Below are positions 1-9,742 of a DNA stretch of 44,492 bases, in pieces. The stretch comes from Dehalococcoidia bacterium. GTDB taxonomy: Bacteria; Chloroflexota; Dehalococcoidia; Dehalococcoidales; E44-bin46. Under the pieces are notes generated by a model that had not been told where the DNA came from, did not search any database, and worked only from the letters and a program-made list of their open reading frames with translations. The stretch lies in the NCBI GenBank assembly GCA_030605575.1, contig JAUWIC010000069.1, positions 1 through 44,492 of the forward strand, written 5' to 3'. Positions within the stretch are counted from its first letter, which is position 1, and each line of letters begins with the position of its first letter. The position numbers and the translations under genes were made by a program.

Positions 1-1771
1 CGGTAGCCAGCTCCCGTAACCGGCACTCAAATACATCCTGGCAACCGCAGGCTAGACAGCGCCCGGCCTCATGTTTAGCCATTTCCTCAGTGAACCCAAG
101 CTCAATCTCGGCAAAGTTCTCTTTCCGTTCTTCTGGGTCTAGGACGGGCATTTCAGTTCTTGGGATACGCTCTACCCGCTCATAGTCGGTGATGTCAATC
201 TCAGCTAAATCACCTTTGGTGCAATTATAAGGTTTTGTCTCGGGGGTAATTTGCTGGTTGCTTAAGTACTGGTTGATGGAAATTGCTGCTCTTCGCCCGG
301 CGGCGGTCGCTTCCACTACCGTAGCTGGGCCGGAAGTACAGTCACCACCAGCGAATACCCCTTCCACGGAGGTTTCCATTGTTTCCTCATTGGTGTTGAT
401 GTATCCTCTGCGGTTGAGCTTTACCTGGCTATCCTGGTTCAGGCTGGAAGTGTCCAGCGTCTGACCAATAGCCATAATTACGGTATCTACTTTTATGGTG
501 AATTCTGAGCCAGCTATTGGCTCTGGTCGTCGCCGACCTGAACTGTCAGGCTCTCCCAGAATCATTCTGATGCATTCCATGGAGTCAACCTTACCGTTCT
601 GGGTGTTTATCCTTACCGGGGCGGCTAAGAATTGAAGTTGGATTCCTTCTTGCTCGGCTTGCCCTACCTCTTCCTCATTAGCTGGCATTTCATTTCTTGA
701 CCGGCGGTAAACAATGGTTATCTCCCCTGCCCCTAGCCGCAGGGCAGTTCGAGCAGCATCTATGGCGGTATTACCACCCCCGATAACGGCTACCTTCTTA
801 CCTAGTGTTACCTTCTTGCCCAAGGCTACATCTCCCAGGAATCCTATCCCGGAAAGAACACCGGGCAAGTCTTCTCCCTTAATTTTCATCTTCTGGTTGG
901 CTTGAGCACCAAGGGCAATAAAGATGGCTTCATAGCCCATGGTCTTCAGACTTTCAATGGTAAAATCTGTGCCCAGAGAGACATTGCCGCGAATTTGACG
1001 GCATAGATTGGCGATAATAGCTATTTCCTTGTCTAGAAGTGCTTTGGGGAGACGATATTCTGGAATGCCGTATTTCATCATTCCACCGAGCTCGGGATTG
1101 GCGTCCAAGATTGTTACCTCATGCCCGTCAAGGGCAAGGTAATAGGCGGCTGATAAGCCGGCAGGACCTCCACCGACAATAGCCACTTTGTGCCCGGTGG
1201 CTGGTTTAGGCTTAGGGATATCAGGGTTTCCGTTATTCTGGTCATAATCGGCGGCAAACCGCTTTAGGGCGTTTATAGCTACCGGCTCATCCACCAAATT
1301 CCGGCGGCATTTGATTTCACAGAAGCGGGGGCATACTCGCCCGCAGACAAGGGGCAGGGGATTAGACTCCCTGATTAGTTTTAACGCTTCTCTATACTGG
1401 CCATTGGCAATGAGGCTAATATAGCCCTGAATATCAATGCCAGCCGGACAGGCAAGCTTACAGGGAGCAACACAATCACCATAGTGGTCAGAGAGCAGTA
1501 ATTCCAGAGCCATTCGGCGGATGTTAACGAGGTCATCGGTTTTTGTCCTCACCACCATACCTTCTGTTACCGGTGTGGTACATGCTGGCGTTGGCCCGCC
1601 ATTCCCGTCCACTTCTACCAGACAGAGACGACAGGCGGCGGTCGGTTTCAGACGAGGGTCGTGGCACAGAGTAGGTATCTTGACTCCGTTTTGTTCCGCC
1701 GCCTCTAGGACGGTGGCTCCGGCTTCTACTTCAACCTTTTCCCCGTTTAATGTAAACGCGACCTTAGGCAT
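1..1771 (-). CDS. NAD(P)H-dependent oxidoreductase subunit: N-terminal [2Fe-2S] NuoG/HoxU-like domain fused to GltD-like FAD/NAD(P) oxidoreductase; partial, runs off left edge
   Basis: Own minus-strand translation from ATG at 1771: MPKVAFTLNGEKVEVEAGATVLEAAEQNGVKIPTLCHDPRLKPTAACRLCLVEVDG..., then CxxxC-rich GltD N-domain and GxGxxG FAD/NAD motifs (KVAIVGGGPAGLSAAYYLALDG; KVAVIGGGNTAIDAARTALRLG). Absent from the ORF track because it is open at the window edge. Confidence 0.88.
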   Translation of the reverse strand, partial: MPKVAFTLNGEKVEVEAGATVLEAAEQNGVKIPTLCHDPRLKPTAACRLCLVEVDGNGGPTPACTTPVTEGMVVRTKTDDLVNIRRMALELLLSDHYGDCVAPCKLACPAGIDIQGYISLIANGQYREALKLIRESNPLPLVCGRVCPRFCEIKCRRNLVDEPVAINALKRFAADYDQNNGNPDIPKPKPATGHKVAIVGGGPAGLSAAYYLALDGHEVTILDANPELGGMMKYGIPEYRLPKALLDKEIAIIANLCRQIRGNVSLGTDFTIESLKTMGYEAIFIALGAQANQKMKIKGEDLPGVLSGIGFLGDVALGKKVTLGKKVAVIGGGNTAIDAARTALRLGAGEITIVYRRSRNEMPANEEEVGQAEQEGIQLQFLAAPVRINTQNGKVDSMECIRMILGEPDSSGRRRPEPIAGSEFTIKVDTVIMAIGQTLDTSSLNQDSQVKLNRRGYINTNEETMETSVEGVFAGGDCTSGPATVVEATAAGRRAAISINQYLSNQQITPETKPYNCTKGDLAEIDITDYERVERIPRTEMPVLDPEERKENFAEIELGFTEEMAKHEAGRCLACGCQDVFECRLRELAT

Positions 1772-1781
1772 TTCTTTTTCC

Positions 1782-3563
1782 CTAGTAGACAGATACGGCA
1801 TCAAGACGACACACTTTCATACATAATCCACAGCGAATACACTTTTCATTATCAATAACGTAAGGCTTCTTTTTCTCTCCCGAGATAGCTCCAGTAGGGC
1901 AATATTTAGTACAAAGCCCGCACCCGGGGCATTTCTCCGGGATAATCTCGTAGGTAATTAAGGCTGGACATTTCTTGGCTGGGCATTTCTTCTCATAGAT
2001 ATGGGCTTCATATTCATCACGGAAGTACTTAACCGTGGTTAATACCGGGTTAGGTGCCGTCTGTCCCAGCCCACACAACGAAGCCCTCTTTACATTCTGG
2101 GCTAATTCCTCAAGGAGTTCTATGTCCCCCTCTTTGCCGTTACCTTCGGTAATTCGTTGCAAAATCTCGAGCATACGCAAGGTTCCTACCCGGCAAAAGG
2201 TGCACTTGCCGCAGGATTCAGCCTGGGTGAAATTGAGGAAGAATTTGGCTATATCTAGCATACAGCTGGTTTCATCCATTACTATCAATCCGCCCGAGCC
2301 CATGATGGCACCGGTCTCAGTTACCGACTCATAATCTACGCGGGTATCGGCTAAACTGGCGGGAATAACACCACCAGACGGTCCCCCTATCTGGATGGCT
2401 TTGAATTCTAGTCCGGTTGAGGTTCCACCACCGATGTTAAAGACAATCTCCCTCAAGGTTATACCCATGGGGACTTCTATTAGCCCACCGCGAGCTACCT
2501 TACCCGCCAGGGCGAAGACCTTGGTCCCCTTGCTTTTCTCGGTGCCGTAGGTATTATAGGCATCGGCACCATGGAGGATAATCCAGGGTACATTAGCTAA
2601 AGTCTCTACATTATTAATAGTGGTGGGTTTGCCCCATAAGCCTGACTGGGCAGGGAAGGGAGGGCGGAATCGGGGCATTCCCCGCCGTCCCTCTATGGAC
2701 ATGATGAGAGCCGTTTCCTCCCCGCAGACAAAAGCACCTGCCCCCTGCCTAATTTTTATATCAAAGTCAAAATTATAGCCCAGGATACTCTCACCGATAA
2801 ATCCTGCTTCCCTGGACTGAGCTATGGCTATCTCTAATCGCTGAATTGCCAGCGGATACTCGGCTCTGACGTAAATATAGCCCTCCGAGGCTCCGACGGC
2901 GTAGCCAGCTATCAGTATCCCTTCAATAACACTGTGAGGGTCGCTTTCCAGAACACTTCTATCCATAAATGCCCCGGGGTCACCTTCATCAGCGTTACAG
3001 ATTATGTATTTTTGTCTATTAGCCGACTTTCGGGCGAAGCCCCATTTGATGCCGGTAGGGAAGCCGGCGCCACCTCTTCCCCTCAAGCCGGAATTAGTGA
3101 CTTCACTAATTACCTCCTGGGGTGACATACTGCGCAATATCTTGTCTATTGCCTGGTAACCGTCGGCAGCTAAATAATCATCAATAGACTCGGGGTCAAT
3201 TATGCCGCAGTTTCGGAGCACAATCCTTGTTTGTTTAGCTAAAAAGCTGTTTATTTCTTCATCCGGTATAACCCACTCGGTAACGGGCTTACCGCCAATA
3301 ATGTGTTCATTGATTATCCGTTCAACTTTCTCCGGGGTTACCTTGCCGTAGAATATGCGCTCTTTCTCGGGGGATGAGACCTCAACCAATACCTCGTTGT
3401 AGCACATACCCATACACCCGGTTTGCTTCAACTTCACATCCAGTCCCCTGTCACCAAACTGGGTGCTGAAAGCATCGTATACCTTTCTGCCTCCAGCGGC
3501 TATGCCGCAGGAGGCGAGCCCTACCTTTATTAGCCAACTTTTGTCTCTTGCCCAGGACATCAA
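1782..3563 (-). CDS. NADH-quinone oxidoreductase subunit F-like / bifurcating complex beta subunit, thioredoxin-like [2Fe-2S] N-domain and C-terminal 2x[4Fe-4S] ferredoxin domain
   Basis: NuoF motifs GLRGRGGAGFPTGIKWGF, CNADEGDPGAFMDR, ESCGKCTFCRVG; C-terminal CPGCGLCTKYCP and CIRCGLCMKVC. Confidence 0.93.
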   Translation of the reverse strand: MMSWARDKSWLIKVGLASCGIAAGGRKVYDAFSTQFGDRGLDVKLKQTGCMGMCYNEVLVEVSSPEKERIFYGKVTPEKVERIINEHIIGGKPVTEWVIPDEEINSFLAKQTRIVLRNCGIIDPESIDDYLAADGYQAIDKILRSMSPQEVISEVTNSGLRGRGGAGFPTGIKWGFARKSANRQKYIICNADEGDPGAFMDRSVLESDPHSVIEGILIAGYAVGASEGYIYVRAEYPLAIQRLEIAIAQSREAGFIGESILGYNFDFDIKIRQGAGAFVCGEETALIMSIEGRRGMPRFRPPFPAQSGLWGKPTTINNVETLANVPWIILHGADAYNTYGTEKSKGTKVFALAGKVARGGLIEVPMGITLREIVFNIGGGTSTGLEFKAIQIGGPSGGVIPASLADTRVDYESVTETGAIMGSGGLIVMDETSCMLDIAKFFLNFTQAESCGKCTFCRVGTLRMLEILQRITEGNGKEGDIELLEELAQNVKRASLCGLGQTAPNPVLTTVKYFRDEYEAHIYEKKCPAKKCPALITYEIIPEKCPGCGLCTKYCPTGAISGEKKKPYVIDNEKCIRCGLCMKVCRLDAVSVY

Positions 3564-3587
3564 TCTCTCCTATTTGTGTCTGTAGGC

Positions 3588-4106
3588 TTAGCCTACTGGA
3601 GCCGGTATTTCTTTTGCTTCTTTTTTCCGAATTTCATTCACTATCTTGTCAATAGCTTCAGGAGTAAGCCGTCCGTAAGTTTCACCATTGACCATTATGC
3701 AGGGAGCCAAGCTGCAACAGCCAAGACAAGCCACTCGCTCTACGGTGAACATACCGTCCTGGCTGGTCTCTCCCTCCCTGGCACCGGTAACCTGGGATAG
3801 TCTCTCAGCCACCGTTTCGGTACCACACAGATGACAGGCGGTGCCATGACAAACCTTAATTAGGTTCTTACCCAGGGGCTGGAGTCTAAACTGGGCATAG
3901 AAGGTAACTATGCCGAATACCTCGCTGGCCGGGACATTCATGTTCTCGGCTATGCGTTGTATAGCTACCGGTGGTACATAGCCGTAGGTTTCTTGAATCT
4001 CTTGGAGGACTGGTATCACCGCCCCGGCTTCCACATTGTGTTTGTGGACTATGGCATCAATCACGGCGAAGCTGGGTTTCTCCCTGGTGCTAGCTTCAAT
4101 AACCAT
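3588..4106 (-). CDS. NuoE-like [2Fe-2S] thioredoxin-like subunit
   Basis: CHGTACHLCG and RVACLGCCSLAPCIMVNGETYGRLTPEAID; adjacent to NuoF. Confidence 0.93.
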   Translation of the reverse strand: MVIEASTREKPSFAVIDAIVHKHNVEAGAVIPVLQEIQETYGYVPPVAIQRIAENMNVPASEVFGIVTFYAQFRLQPLGKNLIKVCHGTACHLCGTETVAERLSQVTGAREGETSQDGMFTVERVACLGCCSLAPCIMVNGETYGRLTPEAIDKIVNEIRKKEAKEIPAPVG

Positions 4107-4164
4107 GTTATCTCCTTCTGCTTAGTCTGCCTCGTAGCCCCGTAGATTTAGGTGAAGCCTGAGA

Positions 4165-4464
4165 CTACACACCACTACGGCTTAATGCCTTGAGAAGCTC
4201 CCTCTTGGATACCCGGTGGCGCTCAAACATGCTGACGATTCTCAGAATCTCTAAGTCCTTGACCCACTTCTTGGCTCTAATCTTGCTTGCTATTGCCTCC
4301 ACTGTCACCGGTGCATCCACCATAATCACCATGTCACGGGAACCAATGACAGGGTCGACAAAATCCACCCCGGGCATCTCCTCCAGCTCTCTGAGGGTAG
4401 TGATAAACTCCTGCTGCTCCATGTCATCGGCAACATCAACTAGTAGATATGCTCTCACCCCCAT
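4165..4464 (-). CDS. Stand-alone Lrp/AsnC-type ligand-binding (RAM) domain protein
   Basis: 99 aa with RAM-like pattern AYLLVDV...LREL.EMPGVDFVDPVIGSRDMVIMVDA; no HTH visible. Confidence 0.7.
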   Translation of the reverse strand: MGVRAYLLVDVADDMEQQEFITTLRELEEMPGVDFVDPVIGSRDMVIMVDAPVTVEAIASKIRAKKWVKDLEILRIVSMFERHRVSKRELLKALSRSGV

Positions 4465-4736
4465 TTCATTTCCTCCTTTATACTGCTGATTTAATTCAAG
4501 TTAACTATAATTGGGTAATAACTACATCCGTGTGATGCCTATTTTTAGCCTATGGAAAACTTCATAGAAAAGACTGAACTTCATCGGGGATTTCAACCAC
4601 TTCCTGTTTGTGGTTTTCCCCAGCCAGGGAGTGTTTTCCCCGGGTTTACCCTGTTGAAGAAAGTTGCCAGGTGGTTTAAGATTAAATATGGACGGGCTAA
4701 AAAGTGTGGATTAGCTGGTAGCCTGAAGGACGTTTA

Positions 4737-5402
4737 ATGAAAAAGATTACTATCCTCCTGGCTGAGAACCATGTGGTGGTACGGGAGAGTATCCGACGGT
4801 TCCTTGAGCGTGAGGCAAATTTTGAGGTTGTTGGTGAGGCTGGTGACGGTGAGGAGGCAGTACAAATGGCGAGTCAGCTAAAGCCTGACGTTATTGTTAT
4901 GGACATCTCTATGCCCAAGCTCAATGGCATTGAAGCTACCAGGCAAATTAAGGCGCTTCAGCCTTCGGCGGTGATATTAATACTTACTGCCTATGATTAT
5001 GAACAATATATTTTCCCTCTGTTAGAGGCAGGTGCTGCCGGCTACTTGTTGAAGGATGTGAGTAGCCGGGAACTTATCAGTGCTATTCAGACCGTGCATA
5101 AGGGGGAAGCCGTGCTTCATCCAGCAGTGGCTCGCAAGGTAATGGAGCGGTTAAGGCATACCAAGGTTGAGCCGACCGGGGAACGCGCCTTGGATTTGCT
5201 CACTAAGCGGGAAATCGCCATACTCAAGATGGCGGCTAGAGGAATGGGTAATAGTGACATCGCTGAGGAATTGCATCTCAGTGTGCGTACTATTGAGAGT
5301 CATCTGGGGAATATTTTTAATAAATTGGGAGTAGGCTCTCGCACCGAGGCAGTAATACGGGCTATGAAGAAGGGCTGGTTCACATTGGAAGAATTGGCTT
5401 GA
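4737..5402 (+). CDS. NarL/FixJ-type response regulator (REC + LuxR HTH)
   Basis: PDVIVMDISMPKLNGIEA receiver motif; C-terminal LTKREIAILKMAARGMGNSDIAEELHLSVRTIESHLGNIFNKLGVGSRTEAV. Confidence 0.95.
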   Translation: MKKITILLAENHVVVRESIRRFLEREANFEVVGEAGDGEEAVQMASQLKPDVIVMDISMPKLNGIEATRQIKALQPSAVILILTAYDYEQYIFPLLEAGAAGYLLKDVSSRELISAIQTVHKGEAVLHPAVARKVMERLRHTKVEPTGERALDLLTKREIAILKMAARGMGNSDIAEELHLSVRTIESHLGNIFNKLGVGSRTEAVIRAMKKGWFTLEELA

Positions 5403-5439
5403 CTCTCTGTCGCCCTGGGTATCAGGATAGGTTGGGTAT

Positions 5440-7245
5440 ATGGCTCCATATTTATTAAATCCAGTAGTAAGGGTTTTACGTAACCCTCGTTTTTGGCTTA
5501 TTGTTGGGTTATTTGTTGCTGGCATAATTCTTCACTACCCCCAGCAGCTACCTTTTTGGGGTTGGGAAGCACCCTCTTCATTTCTAGGGCTAACCCGGCA
5601 CACAATAGAGCGAGTTTATTTGCTCGTACCTATAATCTATGCCGGTTTTGCCTTTGGCATAAGGGGAGGGATAGCCAGCCTGGTGGTGGCTTTGGGGGTT
5701 ATGTTACCCCGGGCTATTTTAATCTCCCCGAGCCCGGCCGATGCTTTGTTTGAGACGGGTGGTGTTATCGGCATCGGGGCTGCAGTGAACCTGTTATTTC
5801 AGGTGCACCGGAGGGAGCAAGAGCGCATTCGGGTGACCGATGCTTTGCTGAAAGCCGAGGAGGAAAAGTGGCGTGGTTCATTCAATGCGCTGGAAGATGT
5901 TATGCTGATTATTGATAGGGATTACAACATAGAAAACATAAGTGATAGTGGATTAATGCTTCTGGGAAAGAGCCGGGAGGAAGTAATTGGGAAAAAGTGC
6001 TATGAAATCATTAGCGGCACCGATTGTCCCGAGGCAGGGTGTCCTTGCCGGCGCACATTGGAGACCAGACAGGTAGAATCAATAGAGCGGTATGAAGAGC
6101 GGTTTGGTAGGTACTTCTCCATAAAGAGCTCTCCGATATTTGATGAAAGTGGAGAAATAGTAAAATTTGTCGATTTAAGGCGTGACATAACTGAGAAGAA
6201 AAGGACGGAGGAGGCACTGCAAGAGTCAGAGAGAAGCTATAGAGAGCTATTTGAGGTTGCCCCTGATGCTATTTGGGTCCACGATTTAAAGGGCAACATT
6301 ATAAAGGCAAACAAAGCCGCCGAAAAGCTCACCGGACTTAGTGCCGAAGAGCTGGCTGGGGGGAATGTGCAAACTCTCCTTTCTGAAGAAGGCTTGCGCT
6401 TGGCTAAAGAGGTTCGCCGCCGGTTGGTTAAAGGCGAGGCTGTAGCTCAGCCCTACGAACAGCACCTCATCAGAAAGGATGGGACTGAAGCCACCCTGAG
6501 GTTAACTACCAGCCCAATCTTCAGCAATGGTCAGCTTATAGCCTTCCAAAACATTGCCAGAGACATCACTGAAGAAAAGCGAATGCAGGAAAACCTGCGT
6601 TATTATCTGCAGGAGATTACCCGAGCTCAGGAAGAAGAGCGTAGACGTATCGCTCGTGAGCTCCATGATAGCACTGCTCAAACTCTTATTGCCCTGCTTC
6701 ATCAGTTGGAGAACTTGCTCGGTGACAAGGCAAAACTGCCGGTAAGAGAAGCTAAGGCTCTATGGGGTTTCTATGAGCAGATCAGGGATGTATTGCGGGA
6801 GGTGCGTCGCTTCAGTCGTGACCTAAGACCCTCCATTCTTGACGATTTGGGTTTACTTCCGGCGCTGGAGTGGGTGACTGGTGAACTCAACAAGGAATAC
6901 GGGGTTGAGGCTACTTTGGAGGTGGTTGGTGATGTGCGGAGGTTCTCTCAGGAAGCGGAGTTAATACTTTTCCGCATTGTTCAGGAGGCGTTGAGGAACG
7001 TAGCCAAGCACGCCCAGCCGTCAAAGGCTGAGGTTAAAATTGAGTTCGAAAAGCAGAAAACTCGGGTTACTGTAAGTGATGATGGCATAGGTTTTGAGCT
7101 TCCAGAAAGCCTGGGCGACTTACCCTATACGGGTAAGCTTGGCTTGGCTGGAATGCAAGAGCGGGTACAGTTGCTTGGTGGTAACTTAAAGCTGAAGTCT
7201 AAGCTGGGCAAGGGTACGACGGTAGTTGCTACCGCCCCAATCTAG
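5440..7245 (+). CDS. Membrane-anchored PAS sensor histidine kinase (HisKA_3/NarX class)
   Basis: N-terminal hydrophobic region, two PAS-like domains, RRRIARELHDSTAQTL phosphoacceptor H, HATPase motifs NVAKHAQPSKAEV and DDGIGFELP. Follows the response regulator. Confidence 0.93.
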   Translation: MAPYLLNPVVRVLRNPRFWLIVGLFVAGIILHYPQQLPFWGWEAPSSFLGLTRHTIERVYLLVPIIYAGFAFGIRGGIASLVVALGVMLPRAILISPSPADALFETGGVIGIGAAVNLLFQVHRREQERIRVTDALLKAEEEKWRGSFNALEDVMLIIDRDYNIENISDSGLMLLGKSREEVIGKKCYEIISGTDCPEAGCPCRRTLETRQVESIERYEERFGRYFSIKSSPIFDESGEIVKFVDLRRDITEKKRTEEALQESERSYRELFEVAPDAIWVHDLKGNIIKANKAAEKLTGLSAEELAGGNVQTLLSEEGLRLAKEVRRRLVKGEAVAQPYEQHLIRKDGTEATLRLTTSPIFSNGQLIAFQNIARDITEEKRMQENLRYYLQEITRAQEEERRRIARELHDSTAQTLIALLHQLENLLGDKAKLPVREAKALWGFYEQIRDVLREVRRFSRDLRPSILDDLGLLPALEWVTGELNKEYGVEATLEVVGDVRRFSQEAELILFRIVQEALRNVAKHAQPSKAEVKIEFEKQKTRVTVSDDGIGFELPESLGDLPYTGKLGLAGMQERVQLLGGNLKLKSKLGKGTTVVATAPI

Positions 7246-7285
7246 CTACCCGGTAGTGCCAGGAATGACTACTGGGGCACCATTA

Positions 7286-8356
7286 TCAGCCGTAACTACC
7301 TTCAATCAGGGCGACCCTGGCTTTGTCGGAAGTGACCACAGCGTTAATAACCTGTTTATTGTCCTCTATCTTGGTATTAGTGCCCAGAATACACTGTTTA
7401 AGAGTGACACCGGCACCAATATTAACCCCCCGCCACAGGACAGCCACCTCTATATTAGCGCCCTCTCCTATATGGCAATCTGCCCCCATAACCACCGGTC
7501 CCTTAATGCATGCTTTTTGGTCTATTCGGCATCTGCTACCGATTACGGCTGGTCCCACTACCTCGGCTGAAGGATGGATAATAACCTCCTTGTCACAGCC
7601 TACCCCCTCCCCATTTAAACCGCCAATGAGGGCGCTTTTGGCTTTCAACAACAAAAGGTCGCAATTCAGGCGAAGGTAGTTCCCCGGCGTTCCCATATCA
7701 AGAAAGTAGCCGCTAGATGGAAAACCATAGACCGGCTCACCAAGCTCAAGGAGGAGCGGAAACAGCTCCTTCCCAAACATGTAGTGAGTATTTGGTGGCA
7801 CGTGCTCTAAAACTTCCGGCTCAAGGAGATAAACGCCGGCGTTTATCCAGTTGGTGGTTACTTGGGCAGGGCTGGGTTTTTCTATGAAGCGCCTGACCCT
7901 TCCATCACTATCGGTTTCAACTACCCCGAAGGCACGGGGGTCATCCACCCAGGTCAAGGCTATGGTTGCCTTTGCCCCTTTGCCCCGATGAAAGGCAACC
8001 ATATCGGCTATATCAATGTCGGTGAAGACATCCCCATTGAGGACGACAAAGGTGCTGGTTAAGTATCGTTCCGAATTCTTTACTGCCCCGGCCGTGCCCA
8101 GTGGATTATCTTCCACGGCATAGTTCAGCTTCACCCCCGAGTTACTGCCGTCCCCAAAGTAATTCTGAATAACCTCGGGGAGATAGCTCAATGCCAGAAT
8201 GATGTCCTTAACCTTATAGTTCTTAAGGTAGGCGATGGTATGTTCCAGGAAAGGCCGATTCAGTACCGGCACCATAGCTTTGGGTATCTCATAGGTGAGC
8301 GGGTGTAGCCGTGTACCCTCGCCACCAACCAGAATAACCGCTTTCAGCAACCCCAC
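7286..8356 (-). CDS. NDP-sugar nucleotidyltransferase (mannose-1-phosphate guanylyltransferase-like) with left-handed beta-helix C-terminus
   Basis: KAVILVGGEGTRLHPLTYEIPKAMVPVLNRPF nucleotidyltransferase signature; hexapeptide-like C-terminus. Confidence 0.9.
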   Translation of the reverse strand: MGLLKAVILVGGEGTRLHPLTYEIPKAMVPVLNRPFLEHTIAYLKNYKVKDIILALSYLPEVIQNYFGDGSNSGVKLNYAVEDNPLGTAGAVKNSERYLTSTFVVLNGDVFTDIDIADMVAFHRGKGAKATIALTWVDDPRAFGVVETDSDGRVRRFIEKPSPAQVTTNWINAGVYLLEPEVLEHVPPNTHYMFGKELFPLLLELGEPVYGFPSSGYFLDMGTPGNYLRLNCDLLLLKAKSALIGGLNGEGVGCDKEVIIHPSAEVVGPAVIGSRCRIDQKACIKGPVVMGADCHIGEGANIEVAVLWRGVNIGAGVTLKQCILGTNTKIEDNKQVINAVVTSDKARVALIEGSYG

Positions 8357-8440
8357 CCCCTGTTGATAGGCATTAGAATTGAATTTTTCACTATTTCAAC
8401 TTTAGCCCAAGACAAACTTGTAGTCAAGATTCATCAGGCT

Positions 8441-8469
8441 TTGACAAAAATAATCAGTTGCGGTGTAAT
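8441..8469 (+). promoter_or_regulatory. Putative sigma70-type promoter for hisF
   Basis: TTGACA (8441-8446), 17-bp spacer, TGTAAT (8464-8469), about 80 bp upstream of the hisF start. Confidence 0.5.
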
Positions 8470-8549
8470 AAGGTGAACGTTTTCCTATTACCTAGCTATG
8501 AGCACCGTGGTCGACTACCAAAATTTAATCAACTTTAAGGAGCTGTGAG

Positions 8550-9320
8550 ATGAAAGAGATAAAAATTATACCCTGTCTGGATGTCAAGGATGGTAGAGTG
8601 GTCAAAGGGGTAAAATTTGTCAACCTGAGGGATGCCCGGGACCCGGTTGAAGCTGCCGTTGCTTATTGCGGTGAAGGTGCTGATGAGCTTGTTTTCCTGG
8701 ATATCTTCGCCACTGTAGAAAACAGGAAGACCAGACTGGAATGGGTCAAGAAGGTCGGCGAGGTGGTTACTGTTCCTTTTGCTGTCGGCGGTGGTATCGG
8801 TAGCCTTGAGGATATGAAGGCATTACTTGACCTTGGCGTGGACAAAGTCTCTATAAATACCGCCGCCGTCAGGGAGCCTGAGCTTATAAAGAGGGCGGCT
8901 GAGAAATTTGGTAAGGGTAGGCTGGTGGTAGCTATTGACGGCAGGAAGAATCCACCAGGCAGTGGTCTTCCCCGGCTGGAGGTAGTGGTTAAGAGCGGCA
9001 GTGAGGCTACCGGCATAGAGATTGTTGACTGGGCGAAGAGGGTAGAGGAACTGGGGGCGGGTGAGATTTTGCTCACCAGTCAGGATGCCGATGGCACCAA
9101 GGAAGGCTATGACTTGGAGATGACCAGAGCCGTAGCCGAAGCCGTCGGCATTCCGGTTACCGCTTCCGGGGGTGCCGGCAGGCTGGAGCATCTCTATGAG
9201 GCGGTGGTAATCGGCAAAGCGTCGGCGGTTTTGGCAGCTTCAATATTCCATTTTGGTGAAATCTCAATTTCACAGGCTAAGCAATACCTGAAACAAAGAG
9301 GCATATCAGTAAGAATATAA
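8550..9320 (+). CDS. hisF: Imidazole glycerol phosphate synthase cyclase subunit
   Basis: [29 protein letters not shown]-like N-terminus ([30 protein letters not shown]), [27 protein letters not shown]. Confidence 0.97.
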   Translation: [256 protein letters not shown]

Positions 9321-9355
9321 AAGATACAATTTACTGCCCCTTGGTGCTCGTCTGG

Positions 9356-9673
9356 CTACCACCCTGCCTCCTTAAAAATGTGGCGGGTTAGGTTGACACT
9401 CGGCGTGTCCCCCCGGGCTACATTTATCGGGACTCCGTCACCGACGGCGTTGGCTATCTCCGCCACCGCCTGGTGGGAGAAGCCAGGGCAAAGGATGAGA
9501 ACCTGGACGCCTTCATTTTGAACCAGCTTCCGGCAGACATCAACGACCTGGTCAAAATTTCCCAGGTCAGCTACGACTGAGATAAGTTCAAGCTTGGGGG
9601 TTTTGATGGTAGCTCTATGCCGCTTGGCGTCAGCCTCAGGCGCCATGGCGACAAATGCGGCTTTGACAGCCAT
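9356..9673 (-). CDS. Small conserved protein, DUF6506-like
   Basis: 105 aa, coherent ORF with MAVKAAFVAMAPEAD...LILCPGFSHQAVAEIANAVGDGVPINVARGD; family call from recollection only. Confidence 0.6.
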   Translation of the reverse strand: MAVKAAFVAMAPEADAKRHRATIKTPKLELISVVADLGNFDQVVDVCRKLVQNEGVQVLILCPGFSHQAVAEIANAVGDGVPINVARGDTPSVNLTRHIFKEAGW

Positions 9674-9742
9674 AACCTGCCTCCTTTTTATTTGTTCTTC
9701 CTATATTTATATTAGTGTCTTTCTTAACCTCAGTGAGCCGAA

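Noticed and set aside
7226-7679. Plus-strand ORFs 7226..7570 and 7323..7679
   Set aside because: Antisense to the nucleotidyltransferase gene.
8663-9191. ORFs antisense to hisF (8663..9076 and 8823..9191)
   Set aside because: Fully antisense to a confident hisF; low-complexity Ser-rich translation, no recognisable domain.
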